A stretch of 64,000 bases of DNA, taken from Solobacterium moorei. GTDB taxonomy: Bacteria > Bacillota_I > Bacilli_A > Erysipelotrichales > Erysipelotrichaceae. The DNA lies in the NCBI RefSeq assembly GCF_036323475.1, contig NZ_AP028934.1, positions 1,178,001 to 1,242,000 of the forward strand. Reading direction: 5' to 3'. The notes beneath the pieces were generated by a model, which saw only the letters and a program-made list of their open reading frames with translations, did not search any database and was not told where the DNA came from. Shown here one piece after another: positions 7,646 to 15,897 of the stretch; position 1 is the stretch's first letter, and the number at the start of each line of letters is the position of its first letter. Position numbers and translations under genes: made by a program.

Positions 7646-8251
7646 ATGAGATTAGATATATTACCAATTGGACAGTTTGAAGAGAATTCCTACGTACTTC
7701 ATGATAATGGTCATGTTCTCTTTATTGATCCAGGAAGATATTATAAGAAGATTATGGAATATGTTGGTAAGGATGAAGTCGTTGATGGTATTGTTTTAAC
7801 ACATGGACATTCTGACCATACAGGAGCTGTGGATGATTTATGTGATGTATACAATTGTCCAGTATATATGGATTATCATGATTTACCACTTATATTACCA
7901 AGCAATGCTGGCCATTATGGATATAGTGCACCCGTATATGCATCAATTCATGATTTAAATGAGAAACAGGTTAAGATTGGAACATTTTCTTTAGAAATTC
8001 ATCATACACCTGGGCATACGGATGGTAGTATTTGCGTTCGATATAAGAATATTCTTTTTACTGGGGATACGTTATTTGCGTCTAGCTGTGGTAGAACGGA
8101 TTTATATTCAGGTAGTGATGAGAAGATGCGTCTTACATTAGAATATCTCAAGACACTTCCACATGATTTACAAATCTATCCAGGACATGGGCCAGCTAGT
8201 ACGATAGGAATAGAAGTTCGCAATAATCCATATATGATTTCTTACTTTTAA
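7646..8251 (+). CDS. MBL-fold metallohydrolase (glyoxalase II-like)
   Basis: A 201-residue metallo-beta-lactamase-fold hydrolase. The metal-binding motif THGHSDHTG lies near residue 52. Further ligands are in HHTPGHTDGS and LFTGDTLF, and PGHGP is near the end. Length and order match the small YcbL/glyoxalase II-like group, which hydrolyses thioesters or similar substrates; the real substrate is unknown. The start MRLDILPIGQFEENSYVL aligns with the usual family N-terminus. No Shine-Dalgarno sequence is visible, because the rpmG terminator runs almost up to the ATG. Confidence 0.88.
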   Translation: MRLDILPIGQFEENSYVLHDNGHVLFIDPGRYYKKIMEYVGKDEVVDGIVLTHGHSDHTGAVDDLCDVYNCPVYMDYHDLPLILPSNAGHYGYSAPVYASIHDLNEKQVKIGTFSLEIHHTPGHTDGSICVRYKNILFTGDTLFASSCGRTDLYSGSDEKMRLTLEYLKTLPHDLQIYPGHGPASTIGIEVRNNPYMISYF

Positions 8252-8308
8252 GAATTTATCAAAGTTGTTTTGTCTTAATTTCGTGTAGAATAGAAGCGAG
8301 GTAGTAAT

Positions 8309-9052
8309 ATGAAGAAATTTTTGATTGGTTTATGTTTGAGTTCGGTATTACTAGCAGGTTGTCATCAAGAGAAGTCAACCTACGTAGCGAAGGAAGATAA
8401 GATTGCGATTTCTACAACTGATTTTAAGGATGAAGATGCCCAAAAATTGGTAGAGTCTGTTTTAAAGAAACAGTATCCGCAATATGAATGTACTATAACT
8501 CAGACAATCATTAAGGGAAATAATGTCTATGGTATTTATACATATCAGAAAAATGGACGTACAATGACCCAACAGGTATCTTTATATACGGTTTCCGTCA
8601 ATAAGAATAATCACAATGATATTATCTACTTGCAGAGTTCCTTTGGTGCAGTTGATCATCGTATCACACAGATGATTGAGGAGAAGACAATTCCTACTGA
8701 TAATACGGTTGAAAAACCAAAGGATGAAAAAGAAAAGGAATTTGATCTGCCAACAACAGTCGATGATCCAGATTCTGCCACAAGTAAACAAGCAACTGAG
8801 ATTCAAAATTCTGGTGGACTTTATATTGTGCGTTTCTATCTAAATGCAGGAAGTCTTAGAATCTATGGTAAGCATACAGGTCAAGGAACCTTTGTGGCGA
8901 AACTATATGATCTAGAACAGAATATGATTGCAGAGATGGTTAATATTGAGGGATATGGAGAGTATGATCAAACGACACAGACTCCTCCAGGTTACTATTA
9001 TCTGATTGTACAAAAATCAGATGGAAAATTTGATTTAAGCTATGAATATTGA
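8309..9052 (+). CDS. Predicted lipoprotein, function unknown
   Basis: A 247-residue secreted lipoprotein. A short basic start, hydrophobic core and lipobox LLAGC place the acylated Cys near residue 18. An alpha/beta N-terminal part and an acidic linker (KPKDEKEKEFDLP) are followed by a beta-rich C-terminal part (residues about 165-247) rich in Tyr and Gly, of beta-sandwich appearance. A GAGGTAG site precedes the ATG. A terminator follows directly, so it is probably a single-gene unit upstream of comG. I do not recognise the family. Confidence 0.8.
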   Translation: MKKFLIGLCLSSVLLAGCHQEKSTYVAKEDKIAISTTDFKDEDAQKLVESVLKKQYPQYECTITQTIIKGNNVYGIYTYQKNGRTMTQQVSLYTVSVNKNNHNDIIYLQSSFGAVDHRITQMIEEKTIPTDNTVEKPKDEKEKEFDLPTTVDDPDSATSKQATEIQNSGGLYIVRFYLNAGSLRIYGKHTGQGTFVAKLYDLEQNMIAEMVNIEGYGEYDQTTQTPPGYYYLIVQKSDGKFDLSYEY

Positions 9053-9077
9053 TGTTCGAGAAATCGAACATTTTTTT
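9052..9077 (+). terminator. Intrinsic terminator before comGA
   Basis: ATGTTCGA/TCGAACAT stem with a GAAA loop followed by six or more T. It overlaps the stop of the lipoprotein gene and insulates the comG operon. Confidence 0.85.
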
Positions 9078-9123
9078 ATGGACTTGTTACATTCCTAGTG
9101 AATATAGAAGTGCGAGGGCTACT

Positions 9124-10107
9124 ATGGAAGAACGGTTGATTGAATGTTTAAAAATAGCGATGGAATTTCATGTAACAGATATCCATTTTCATCTAAAAAC
9201 ATATCCCAAAGAGAGTTTAAGTATTGAGATGAAGATTGAACAGGATGTTAGGCAAATGGTTCCGAAAGAGGATGATATACGCTTATTTCGTTATTTGATG
9301 TATAAAGCAAATCTAGACTTATCAGATATCCACCATCCACAAACAGGAAGATTTGAGATGGAAATTGACGGGCAACCAGTATCTTTACGCTTTGCACTAG
9401 TTTCAAGTTATCACAATACATCAGGCGTATTACGAATTTTGAATCAGCATTCACCACTACACATTGAAGATTTAACAATTGATTATGATACTTCGATATG
9501 GCTAAGGAATATTACCAAACATACATCAGGGCTTTTTGTGTTTTCTGGACCAACAGGTTCTGGCAAGACAACAACTCTGTATACCATTCTCAATGAGACA
9601 AAGGGAAAGAAAATCTTTACTTTGGAAGATCCTGTCGAGGTATATCATGAAAACTACGTACAAATACAAATCAATGACCATCAGCATTTATCCTACGATG
9701 AGGGCATTAAACAATTGATGAGACATGATCCAGACATCATCATGATTGGAGAAATCCGTGATAGCCAGGCTGCCTTAATGGCAGTGCGTAGTGCACTAAC
9801 AGGGCATTTGGTTGTGACGAGCTTACATAGTCAGAATTGTATGTCTGCGATTGATCGTCTTTTAGATTTGGGGGTGAATATGTATCAACTTAAGGATGTG
9901 CTGATTGGTGTATCAAATCAAAGGTTATTTAATCTGGGCGCTGGAAAACGTTGTGGTGTATATGAATATATGAATCGAAAGGAGGTGGCTTATGCCTTGG
10001 AACATCGATGTGTTTCCAAAACGTTTATCTCACTGCAACAACAATTACAATGTGCAGTTAAGAAAGGATATATTGCGTCGGATTGTCTGGAGGAATACAC
10101 GCTTTGA
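9124..10107 (+). CDS. comGA: Competence pseudopilus assembly ATPase ComGA
   Basis: A cytoplasmic secretion ATPase of the type II/IV (GspE/PilB) family that powers assembly of the DNA-uptake pseudopilus. Walker A (GPTGSGKTTT) is near residue 142, the Asp box (FTLEDPVE) follows, and Walker B (DPDIIMIGEIRD) is near 205. At 327 residues it has the short form typical of ComGA. The ATG at 9124 (MEERLIECLKIA) is preferred: the open frame reaches back to 9049, but those codons overlap the upstream terminator and do not resemble the family. It is first in a seven-gene run. Confidence 0.9.
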   Translation: MEERLIECLKIAMEFHVTDIHFHLKTYPKESLSIEMKIEQDVRQMVPKEDDIRLFRYLMYKANLDLSDIHHPQTGRFEMEIDGQPVSLRFALVSSYHNTSGVLRILNQHSPLHIEDLTIDYDTSIWLRNITKHTSGLFVFSGPTGSGKTTTLYTILNETKGKKIFTLEDPVEVYHENYVQIQINDHQHLSYDEGIKQLMRHDPDIIMIGEIRDSQAALMAVRSALTGHLVVTSLHSQNCMSAIDRLLDLGVNMYQLKDVLIGVSNQRLFNLGAGKRCGVYEYMNRKEVAYALEHRCVSKTFISLQQQLQCAVKKGYIASDCLEEYTL

Positions 10108-11074
10108 TAAACTGGAATGCCAAGGGATTGTAAGTTTGATGGAAAATGGATTTAGCTTTACCGATACTTTACTAATTCTGAAGACAAAAAGAAATGAACA
10201 ACGCATCACGCATGTATTAGAAAAACTAGAACAAGGACAGACGTTCAAAGATGCATTCTCTTCACTACTGCCGGTTTGTTATAGAAAGTACTTTGATAAC
10301 TTTATCCGTTATCTACCAGTACTTGAAAGTATGCGTATTTCAATAGAACTAGCAAGCCATGAAGAGCGCACAAAGCAGAAGATGATGAAGGATATGATAT
10401 ATCCGATTATCATGTTGTTTTTGATGTTTTTTGGAATGTATTTGTTCAATGGTTTTGTCTTTCCACAGATGATTACATTAATGACTAGCTTTGAGGTCAA
10501 TGTTACAAGCTATTACTTCTTACGGAGTTTGATTCAACTATTATCATGGTTAACGACATTCGTAATAGTTATGGGAATGCTGTTATGGATTGTATTTCAA
10601 CATCCGCAAAGAAAATGTTGGTTATATTGTGCTCTTGTAAAGCGTGTGCCTGATTCACTTATGGTTCAAAAGGCTTCTGCAGAATTTGCAAGATACTTTC
10701 TTGAATGCGTAAGAGTGCGCATCTCAACAATACAGACAATGAAGATACTGTTAGATATCAAAGAGAAACCTTTGGTAAGTTTGATAGCACAAGAGTTGAA
10801 TGAGTCTTTATGTAAAGGTGAATCTTTTGAAAATACGTTACATACACCATATGTAGAACATGCATTACAGCAGTTTTTTCAAATTGCTTTGCATGGTTCA
10901 AACTGTGAGAAGATGCTAGAAGGATATCTTGTAATGAACCAGCAACGACATATCAAACAAGTACGTATCTTTACGCGTAGCGTACAACTATCCTGCTATG
11001 GGACGATTGCGTTAATATTGCTTGTTGTATATCAAATATTAATGTTACCAATGCAGATGTTACAAAACATATAG
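9992..11074 (+). CDS. comGB: Competence pseudopilus membrane platform ComGB
   Basis: Inner-membrane platform protein (GspF/PilC family) for pseudopilus assembly. Three hydrophobic segments are visible (about residues 130-155, 175-205 and 330-355), with two helical GspF-like repeats between. The start is uncertain. An excellent AAGGAGGTGG lies 3-4 bases before the ATG at 9992, giving a 116-base overlap with comGA. A TTG at 10073 with AAAGGA upstream would give a start closer to relatives. Confidence 0.82.
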   Translation: MPWNIDVFPKRLSHCNNNYNVQLRKDILRRIVWRNTRFDKLECQGIVSLMENGFSFTDTLLILKTKRNEQRITHVLEKLEQGQTFKDAFSSLLPVCYRKYFDNFIRYLPVLESMRISIELASHEERTKQKMMKDMIYPIIMLFLMFFGMYLFNGFVFPQMITLMTSFEVNVTSYYFLRSLIQLLSWLTTFVIVMGMLLWIVFQHPQRKCWLYCALVKRVPDSLMVQKASAEFARYFLECVRVRISTIQTMKILLDIKEKPLVSLIAQELNESLCKGESFENTLHTPYVEHALQQFFQIALHGSNCEKMLEGYLVMNQQRHIKQVRIFTRSVQLSCYGTIALILLVVYQILMLPMQMLQNI

Positions 11075-11089
11075 ATCAGGAGGTAAGCA

Positions 11090-11386
11090 ATGAATAAAAA
11101 AGGATTTACTTTACTAGAGATGACGATTGTAATCTTAATTATCTCAATACTGTTTTTATTAGTAATACCAAATATTAAAAAGACACTAACGATTGTAAAT
11201 GATAAAGGTTGTAAGGCTTTGGAGAAGATTGCGGACTCCGCTATCATCCAATATAAACTAGAATACGATAGTTATCCCGGAAGTGTTAGTGACTTGGTTA
11301 ATGCTGGGCTATTAACCGAACAACAGATTACCTGTGATGGGGAAAAGAGTCTTGTGATCAGTGATGGACATGCGTATATCGAATAA
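11090..11386 (+). CDS. comGC: Major competence pseudopilin ComGC
   Basis: A 98-residue type IV-like pilin, the main subunit of the DNA-uptake pseudopilus. The prepilin peptidase site KKG|FTLLEMTIVIL with Glu at +5 is at the N-terminus, followed by one hydrophobic helix. Two cysteines in the C-terminal region could form a disulfide. GGAGGTAAGCA precedes the ATG. It follows comGB by 15 bases and is followed by overlapping pilin-like genes. Confidence 0.92.
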   Translation: MNKKGFTLLEMTIVILIISILFLLVIPNIKKTLTIVNDKGCKALEKIADSAIIQYKLEYDSYPGSVSDLVNAGLLTEQQITCDGEKSLVISDGHAYIE

Positions 11387-11672
11387 AGGCTTTAGTTTAC
11401 TAGAAATGTGTGTAGTGCTTTTTGTGATTTCGATATTTATGATGTTGTTACCAACGAATATGCATATGCCGGAAACGGAATATTATGGTTTTGTGGATGA
11501 GTATCTATATTTACAAAGTACTGCAATGAAACAAGCAAAAAGCATATCATTTGATGCGTATGGTGTAAGCTTTAATCAAAAGGGAAATGTGAATCAGGCA
11601 AAGACAATTCGTTTTAAGAATGAACGTACTATCATTGTAGAACTAGGTGGTGGTAGACTTGCGATTCAATAA
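11370..11672 (+). CDS. comGD: Minor competence pseudopilin ComGD-like
   Basis: About 100 residues with prepilin peptidase site NKG|FSLLEMCVVLF and one N-terminal helix. Start candidates are GTG 11361, ATG 11364 and ATG 11370. The last gives the short charged leader typical of prepilins (MRISNKG). All overlap the end of comGC, implying translational coupling. Position and pilin signature support ComGD; the C-terminal half is too divergent for independent recognition. Confidence 0.8.
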   Translation: MRISNKGFSLLEMCVVLFVISIFMMLLPTNMHMPETEYYGFVDEYLYLQSTAMKQAKSISFDAYGVSFNQKGNVNQAKTIRFKNERTIIVELGGGRLAIQ

Positions 11673-11892
11673 GAAGGGACTATTTACTGTCGAAGCATTT
11701 GTTAGTTTAAGCATCACATTATTGTTAGTTGGTCTAATCACGAGTATCGTACAAGTAAGTCACGCACAATATACAGTATTTGAAAGGAAGATACGTGAGA
11801 TGGAAGAGTCATTATTAGAAGTGATGAATGATGTAGAAGGGTGTTTACAAGCATGTCAAAAAGAAAAGGATTCGCACTCATTGAAATCTTAA
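11647..11892 (+). CDS. comGE: Minor competence pseudopilin ComGE-like
   Basis: Up to 81 residues with a prepilin-like start NKKG|LFTVEAFVSL, keeping Glu at +5, then one helix. It overlaps both neighbours. There is no ATG: GTG 11647 or TTG 11659 must be used. TTG 11659 has AGGTGG 8 bases upstream and a shorter leader, so it may be the true start. Assigned as ComGE by position. Confidence 0.7.
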   Translation: MVVDLRFNKKGLFTVEAFVSLSITLLLVGLITSIVQVSHAQYTVFERKIREMEESLLEVMNDVEGCLQACQKEKDSHSLKS

Positions 11893-12245
11893 TTTGTATT
11901 TTAACAGTATGTATCTGCATTCCAATTTTGGTACAAGTCATATCTCTAACACGCAGTGTCTTAAAAGATAGAACTTTATTACAAGACCAAATTGCGCTAG
12001 TACAATTACGTCATTATCTAGCTGTAGCGTATGACATTGAACTACAACCAACAGCTCTATCATTTCAAAGACAACATGAAGAAATGCGATTGCGTCTTGT
12101 TAATCAGAATCTCATCATACAACCTGGTACACAAATGTTCTTGATGGGTATAGAGAGTGCAATGTTTTACTTGGAGAACGATAGCGTGATTTTACGGTAT
12201 GTTAGAGATAGCCATGAATATGAAGTATTCCTATGTAAACAATAA
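11853..12245 (+). CDS. comGF: Minor competence pseudopilin ComGF-like
   Basis: About 130 residues. It starts MSKRKG|FALIEILICIL, a prepilin peptidase site with Glu at +5 and a hydrophobic helix. The C-terminal two thirds are beta-rich (QIALVQLRHYL, MFLMGIESAMFYL), in keeping with ComGF. It overlaps the end of comGE by 40 bases. ATG 11853 is preferred to the upstream start at 11841 because it gives the usual short leader. Confidence 0.78.
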   Translation: MSKRKGFALIEILICILTVCICIPILVQVISLTRSVLKDRTLLQDQIALVQLRHYLAVAYDIELQPTALSFQRQHEEMRLRLVNQNLIIQPGTQMFLMGIESAMFYLENDSVILRYVRDSHEYEVFLCKQ

Positions 12246-12549
12246 AGGTTTTATCAGTGCGTACTTTCTTGTTATCTTTCTATATGTGATAACACTTGTA
12301 ACAGTACTTAGTGTTAATCTAAATTATCAATCAAAAATACTAGAGAACTTAGAAATAATCTATGCCTATGAACGAGAAGAACTTTCAGCTATTGCTGAAT
12401 TAAAGAGAGATTTATGTACCGATATCCATTTAGAAGAAAAATATCAAATCAAAGATCGTTATATCTATATTCAACTAACAAATGAGATACTTATTGTGGA
12501 GTATGATACAGATAAAAAAGTCGTTTTGGATTATGAGGTGATCCGATAA
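12214..12549 (+). CDS. comGG: ComGG-like competence protein
   Basis: Last gene of the comG run, about 111 residues. MNMKYSYVNNKGFISAYF is a short leader followed by one hydrophobic helix, but the Glu at +5 of true pilins is replaced (GFISAY). This is in keeping with ComGG, the most divergent member. It overlaps comGF by 32 bases. Assigned mainly by position and topology. Confidence 0.7.
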   Translation: MNMKYSYVNNKGFISAYFLVIFLYVITLVTVLSVNLNYQSKILENLEIIYAYEREELSAIAELKRDLCTDIHLEEKYQIKDRYIYIQLTNEILIVEYDTDKKVVLDYEVIR

Positions 12550-12607
12550 AGTAAGGTTTTTTTGAGATTCTTCATAATTAAGAGTGTCATAAGATAGTCT
12601 TTTTGTT

Positions 12608-12613
12608 TATAAT
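12608..12613 (+). promoter_or_regulatory. -10 box of a promoter for the gene at 12636
   Basis: TATAAT lies 22 bases before the start codon. No good -35 box was found at the expected spacing (TGTCAT at 12585 is weak). It suggests the next gene is transcribed separately from comG. Confidence 0.45.
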
Positions 12614-12635
12614 GAAACTACTGGAGGCGAGTTTC

Positions 12636-13751
12636 ATGGAGAAAGTAAGATTTATTGGCAGTAAAAGAAGAACAAATACTCCTATTAGCTACCGTCAGCG
12701 TGTTGTACAGTATCGTCATAGAGCGTTTAAACGACATGCAATTTATAAAAGTTTGCAGACATCTAAAGCAGAATCTGTTATCAATCAATTGATTCCTCAG
12801 AAGTTTGTTGAAAATATCAAATTAGATGAGAATCTGGATAAGGCAAAAGCTGCACTCGGCGATGTAGGCGGAAAGGTGAAATCTTTCTTATCGGTTGCTG
12901 GAAACAAGGCAAAAGTGTCTTCTCAGCATGCATGGCAACTATTACAGGAAAAATATATATCGCTTAAAGATAGTTTTCAAAAGCGAAAAGAAGAGCGCTT
13001 AGAAAAGCAGAAGGCACTACAAGTTGCGAAAGCAGAAGAAGTAGATAGAAAAAAGTCTGTTGTAGAAGAAAAGGCTAAGCCTATTAAGATGACGCGCAAA
13101 GAAAGATTGATTGCGGAAGCGGATAGAGATATTAGTACTGCAAAGACAGATGCCTTAACAAGACTATTATTCCCAGCGTATGCGATTGATCGTCTTGCGA
13201 AAAACCACGATGATTTTATGATGTTCATAGGTGTGGTTATTCGTAATACAATCCATTGGATTGCGTTTACTTATTTCTTATCTGCAATGCTTGCTGGTTA
13301 TATTAATCTTTCACCTTTTGGATTTACTAGAATGAACTTTAGTGACACATTTATCATGTCACTAAAACTAGCATTCTTATTCATCTTATTTGAAGGAATC
13401 TATTTGGTAATTAGTGGGTTTATTGCAAATATCAAGGTATCCTATAACTACCGTCATCAACTTGCGTCATTAACTTCTATCGCAAGCTTACTTCCAACTG
13501 TGATTTATATTCTTGCGATTCTATTTTTATCAAAGTCTATGCTGGTCGGATTCTTGTTAGGTGCTCTTGGTATGGTGGCAGGAGTATATCTACGTATTCA
13601 GGCATATATAAAGTCTGCACCATTTGCGACAAGTGCACAGATGATTGTACTGATGATTGTGGTTGCTGGATTTATTTGTACTGCATACTTCTATATTCCA
13701 CTAACAATGCAAAGTACAGTGGAGATTCTAAAGACATTATTAAATATCTAA
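12636..13751 (+). CDS. Multi-pass membrane protein, function unknown
   Basis: About 371 residues. The first 170 are basic and soluble, with a coiled-coil-like Lys/Glu-rich region (QKRKEERLEKQKALQVAK). Five to six hydrophobic segments follow, from about residue 190 to the end, resembling a Yip1- or DUF-type membrane domain. The ATG at 12636 follows TGGAGGCGAGTTTC; the upstream ATG codons lie in or before the -10 box. I do not recognise a family. Its partner genes give no clue to its role. Confidence 0.7.
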   Translation: MEKVRFIGSKRRTNTPISYRQRVVQYRHRAFKRHAIYKSLQTSKAESVINQLIPQKFVENIKLDENLDKAKAALGDVGGKVKSFLSVAGNKAKVSSQHAWQLLQEKYISLKDSFQKRKEERLEKQKALQVAKAEEVDRKKSVVEEKAKPIKMTRKERLIAEADRDISTAKTDALTRLLFPAYAIDRLAKNHDDFMMFIGVVIRNTIHWIAFTYFLSAMLAGYINLSPFGFTRMNFSDTFIMSLKLAFLFILFEGIYLVISGFIANIKVSYNYRHQLASLTSIASLLPTVIYILAILFLSKSMLVGFLLGALGMVAGVYLRIQAYIKSAPFATSAQMIVLMIVVAGFICTAYFYIPLTMQSTVEILKTLLNI

Positions 13752-13817
13752 GGAGGAGAAATCCTTCTTTCTTTTTACTGGTAAGTGTAAATAAACTGGT
13801 ATATACTAAAGAGGATA

Positions 13818-13923
13818 AAACTCAGGGCAGGGTGCAATTCCCGACCGGCGGTATACCCCGCGAACCGAAAGGTTGAATCGGTGCAATTCCGATGGCGACA
13901 GTAAAGTCTGGATGGAAGAGTAA
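13818..13923 (+). ncRNA. FMN riboswitch (RFN element)
   Basis: The aptamer core is plain: CAGGGCAGGGTGCAATTCCC, GACCGGCGGTATACCCCGCG, AACCGAAAGGTT, TCGGTGCAATTCCGATGG and the GACAGTAAAGTCTGGATGG segment. The closing stem pairs ACTC (13820) with GAGT (13918). FMN binding should switch off the riboflavin transporter gene downstream. Confidence 0.97.
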
Positions 13924-13950
13924 AAGTTTTTTCATCATCAATTTTTACCC

Positions 13951-13980
13951 GAGGTGTTATCTTAGATAGCCTCTTTTATT
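13951..13980 (+). terminator. Riboswitch-controlled terminator before ribU
   Basis: GAGG pairs with CCTC and TATC with GATA, followed by TTTTATTTT. It sits between the aptamer and ribU, where an FMN-dependent terminator is expected. Confidence 0.75.
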
Positions 13981-14001
13981 TTGAGGCAAGGAGATGAAAC
14001 C

Positions 14002-14604
14002 ATGTCAGGAAGTAAGAAAGTTTTAACAACCAAATTTATTGCGAATGTAGCGGTCCTCGGTGCAGTGGCATTTGTACTGATGCTGTTTGATTTTCCGTTA
14101 CTATTTATCGCACCTAGCTTTTATAAGCTAGACTTTAGTGAAGTTAGTGTATTGATTGGTGGATTTGCATTTGGCCCATGGGCTGCAGTTCTCATTGAAG
14201 CAATCAAAATTGTTTTGAAGTTGTTATTTAAGCCTACACAAACAATGTTTGTAGGTGAACTTGCAAATTTCATTATTGGTGTTGCCTTCACTGTGCCAGC
14301 TGCGATTATCTATCGCAAGCATAAGTCAAAAAAGAATGCTCTAATTGGAATGGTGGTAGGTACATTTGTAATGGCTGCTGTCGGTATTCTAGCTAATTAT
14401 TTTGTACTATTGCCGTTCTATTCAACGCTATATGGAATGCCTATTGATGCATTTGTAAAGATGGGGGCTGCAATCTTCCCGTTTATTAAGAGTGTATGGG
14501 GCTTACTCTTTGTTTGTGTATTACCATTTAATTTAATCAAGGGCTTTGTTGTAAGTGTTATCACAAGATTGCTGTACAAGCGTATCTCAAGTTTTTTACA
14601 TTAA
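14002..14604 (+). CDS. ribU: Riboflavin ECF transporter substrate-binding protein
   Basis: Membrane S component of an energy-coupling-factor importer that binds riboflavin and works with a shared EcfAAT module encoded elsewhere. It has 200 residues with about six hydrophobic segments, within the S-component size range. An FMN riboswitch directly upstream strongly supports riboflavin as the substrate. The ATG at 14002 follows CAAGGAGATGAAACC. A terminator follows the gene. Confidence 0.93.
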   Translation: MSGSKKVLTTKFIANVAVLGAVAFVLMLFDFPLLFIAPSFYKLDFSEVSVLIGGFAFGPWAAVLIEAIKIVLKLLFKPTQTMFVGELANFIIGVAFTVPAAIIYRKHKSKKNALIGMVVGTFVMAAVGILANYFVLLPFYSTLYGMPIDAFVKMGAAIFPFIKSVWGLLFVCVLPFNLIKGFVVSVITRLLYKRISSFLH

Positions 14605-14618
14605 TCTGAAAATTCAGT

Positions 14619-14646
14619 GAAAAGGCGCAATAACACGCCTTTTTTC
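14619..14646 (+). terminator. Intrinsic terminator after ribU
   Basis: AAAGGCG pairs with CGCCTTT around an 8-base loop, followed by T residues. Confidence 0.8.
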
Positions 14647-14732
14647 GTGTGTAAATGATAAAAATGTCCAAGCGGGTAAGTGAAATAAATGCGGATATGG
14701 TATAATATTTCTGTTTATTGGGAGATGTACAT

Positions 14733-15896
14733 ATGGCTGAATTATCACGTATTAAGAAATATAAAGATTTGCGCGAGAGTATTACGCAGGATTTAGATAG
14801 TAACGACGTAACAACAACCAAAGAATTATCTCGTTTTCAAAAGAGATTAAATCAGATTGATGCGAATAATTTCCACAGAAGTGGAGATTATACAGAGAGT
14901 GCTAACGAAGGCATTCATCGTCGTGTGAGTGCTCCAACCAAAAATGTAGAGCCTGCTAAACCAGTGATTTCTGAACCAGTCACTTCTTTTGAACATGAAG
15001 AACCAGCACCTACATTGGCAAACTTTGAGGCTGGTGCTTTTACGACTGTCAATGACTTGGCTGGATATGACAATGACTATTTAGATCAGTATATTCGTGA
15101 AGTCAAACAATACAATATCGAGCAGGGTAACTCTTCTTTAGAAAACACATCCATGGATATTTTACGAAAGATTAAGGGTGATTCGATTGCGAGTAAGAAG
15201 ATTCAAGAAGCACGTAAAACACCTGTGAAAAAGCCATATTCTAATAGTACAGGTACAACTGACATTCCATTTATGTCATCAAATAAACAACGTACATCTC
15301 AACCTGCAAAACCTGTAACTCCATCACAACAAGATAATCTGTTTGATGTACCTTATACAGGTGATAACAACCATATTAACGATCCGATGAGTCTTACAAA
15401 AGAAGATATCATGGCGGAAGTAAAAAATTTAATGAATGAGAAGAAATCCAATCCACAAAATTCTCTTCCTGAGATTCCTGCCTTTACACCACGTGTTAGT
15501 CATATGGATTCTAGAGACTACGTGAGTCAGAATACATCTAGTTTTCCACCACTTGAAAATACTGCGCAGTTTAGTGATGTGTTTGGTGATCTAATGAATC
15601 CACAAGAACCATGTAGTGAGGAACAAACAAGTCACACAGCGAAAGATGATGATGCGTTTGCGATGTTTCCAAGAAAGACGGAGAATTATGAAAGCACAAA
15701 TCAACGTCTATTAAATGAAACAACACAGATGCGTGTTCAATTGGATAACTATGAAGCAAATCTAACGGATGTGAATGAGAAGATGCAGTATACAAACCAT
15801 GTGTTGAATATTGTGGTTGTTGTGCTAATTCTATTGCTTGTAATCTTATTATTACTAGCAGTTTATGGCATTGTAATGAATAGTGGTAGGGCATAA
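14733..15896 (+). CDS. Tail-anchored membrane protein of unknown function
   Basis: 387 residues. The first 320 are hydrophilic, rich in Pro, Ser, Thr and Asn and probably disordered. A predicted coiled coil (about 330-360, LLNETTQMRVQLDNYEANL) is followed by one very hydrophobic helix near the C-terminus (VVVVLILLLVILLLLAVYG). No signal peptide is present, so the bulk should be cytoplasmic. The ATG at 14733 follows GGGAGATGTACAT. It ends one base before the cmk start and is probably co-transcribed with cmk-der-gpsA. No family recognised; the layout is that of a membrane-tethered scaffold, but that is inference. Confidence 0.75.
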   Translation: MAELSRIKKYKDLRESITQDLDSNDVTTTKELSRFQKRLNQIDANNFHRSGDYTESANEGIHRRVSAPTKNVEPAKPVISEPVTSFEHEEPAPTLANFEAGAFTTVNDLAGYDNDYLDQYIREVKQYNIEQGNSSLENTSMDILRKIKGDSIASKKIQEARKTPVKKPYSNSTGTTDIPFMSSNKQRTSQPAKPVTPSQQDNLFDVPYTGDNNHINDPMSLTKEDIMAEVKNLMNEKKSNPQNSLPEIPAFTPRVSHMDSRDYVSQNTSSFPPLENTAQFSDVFGDLMNPQEPCSEEQTSHTAKDDDAFAMFPRKTENYESTNQRLLNETTQMRVQLDNYEANLTDVNEKMQYTNHVLNIVVVVLILLLVILLLLAVYGIVMNSGRA

Positions 15897-15897
15897 G

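Noticed and set aside
9077-9124. ComK box or ComX-type (cin-box) promoter before comGA
   Set aside because: No paired AAAA-N5-TTTT boxes and no TACGAATA were found in the 47-base gap.
15571-15894. 107-codon minus-strand frame
   Set aside because: Antisense to the tail-anchored protein gene; His-rich composition reflects the opposite frame.
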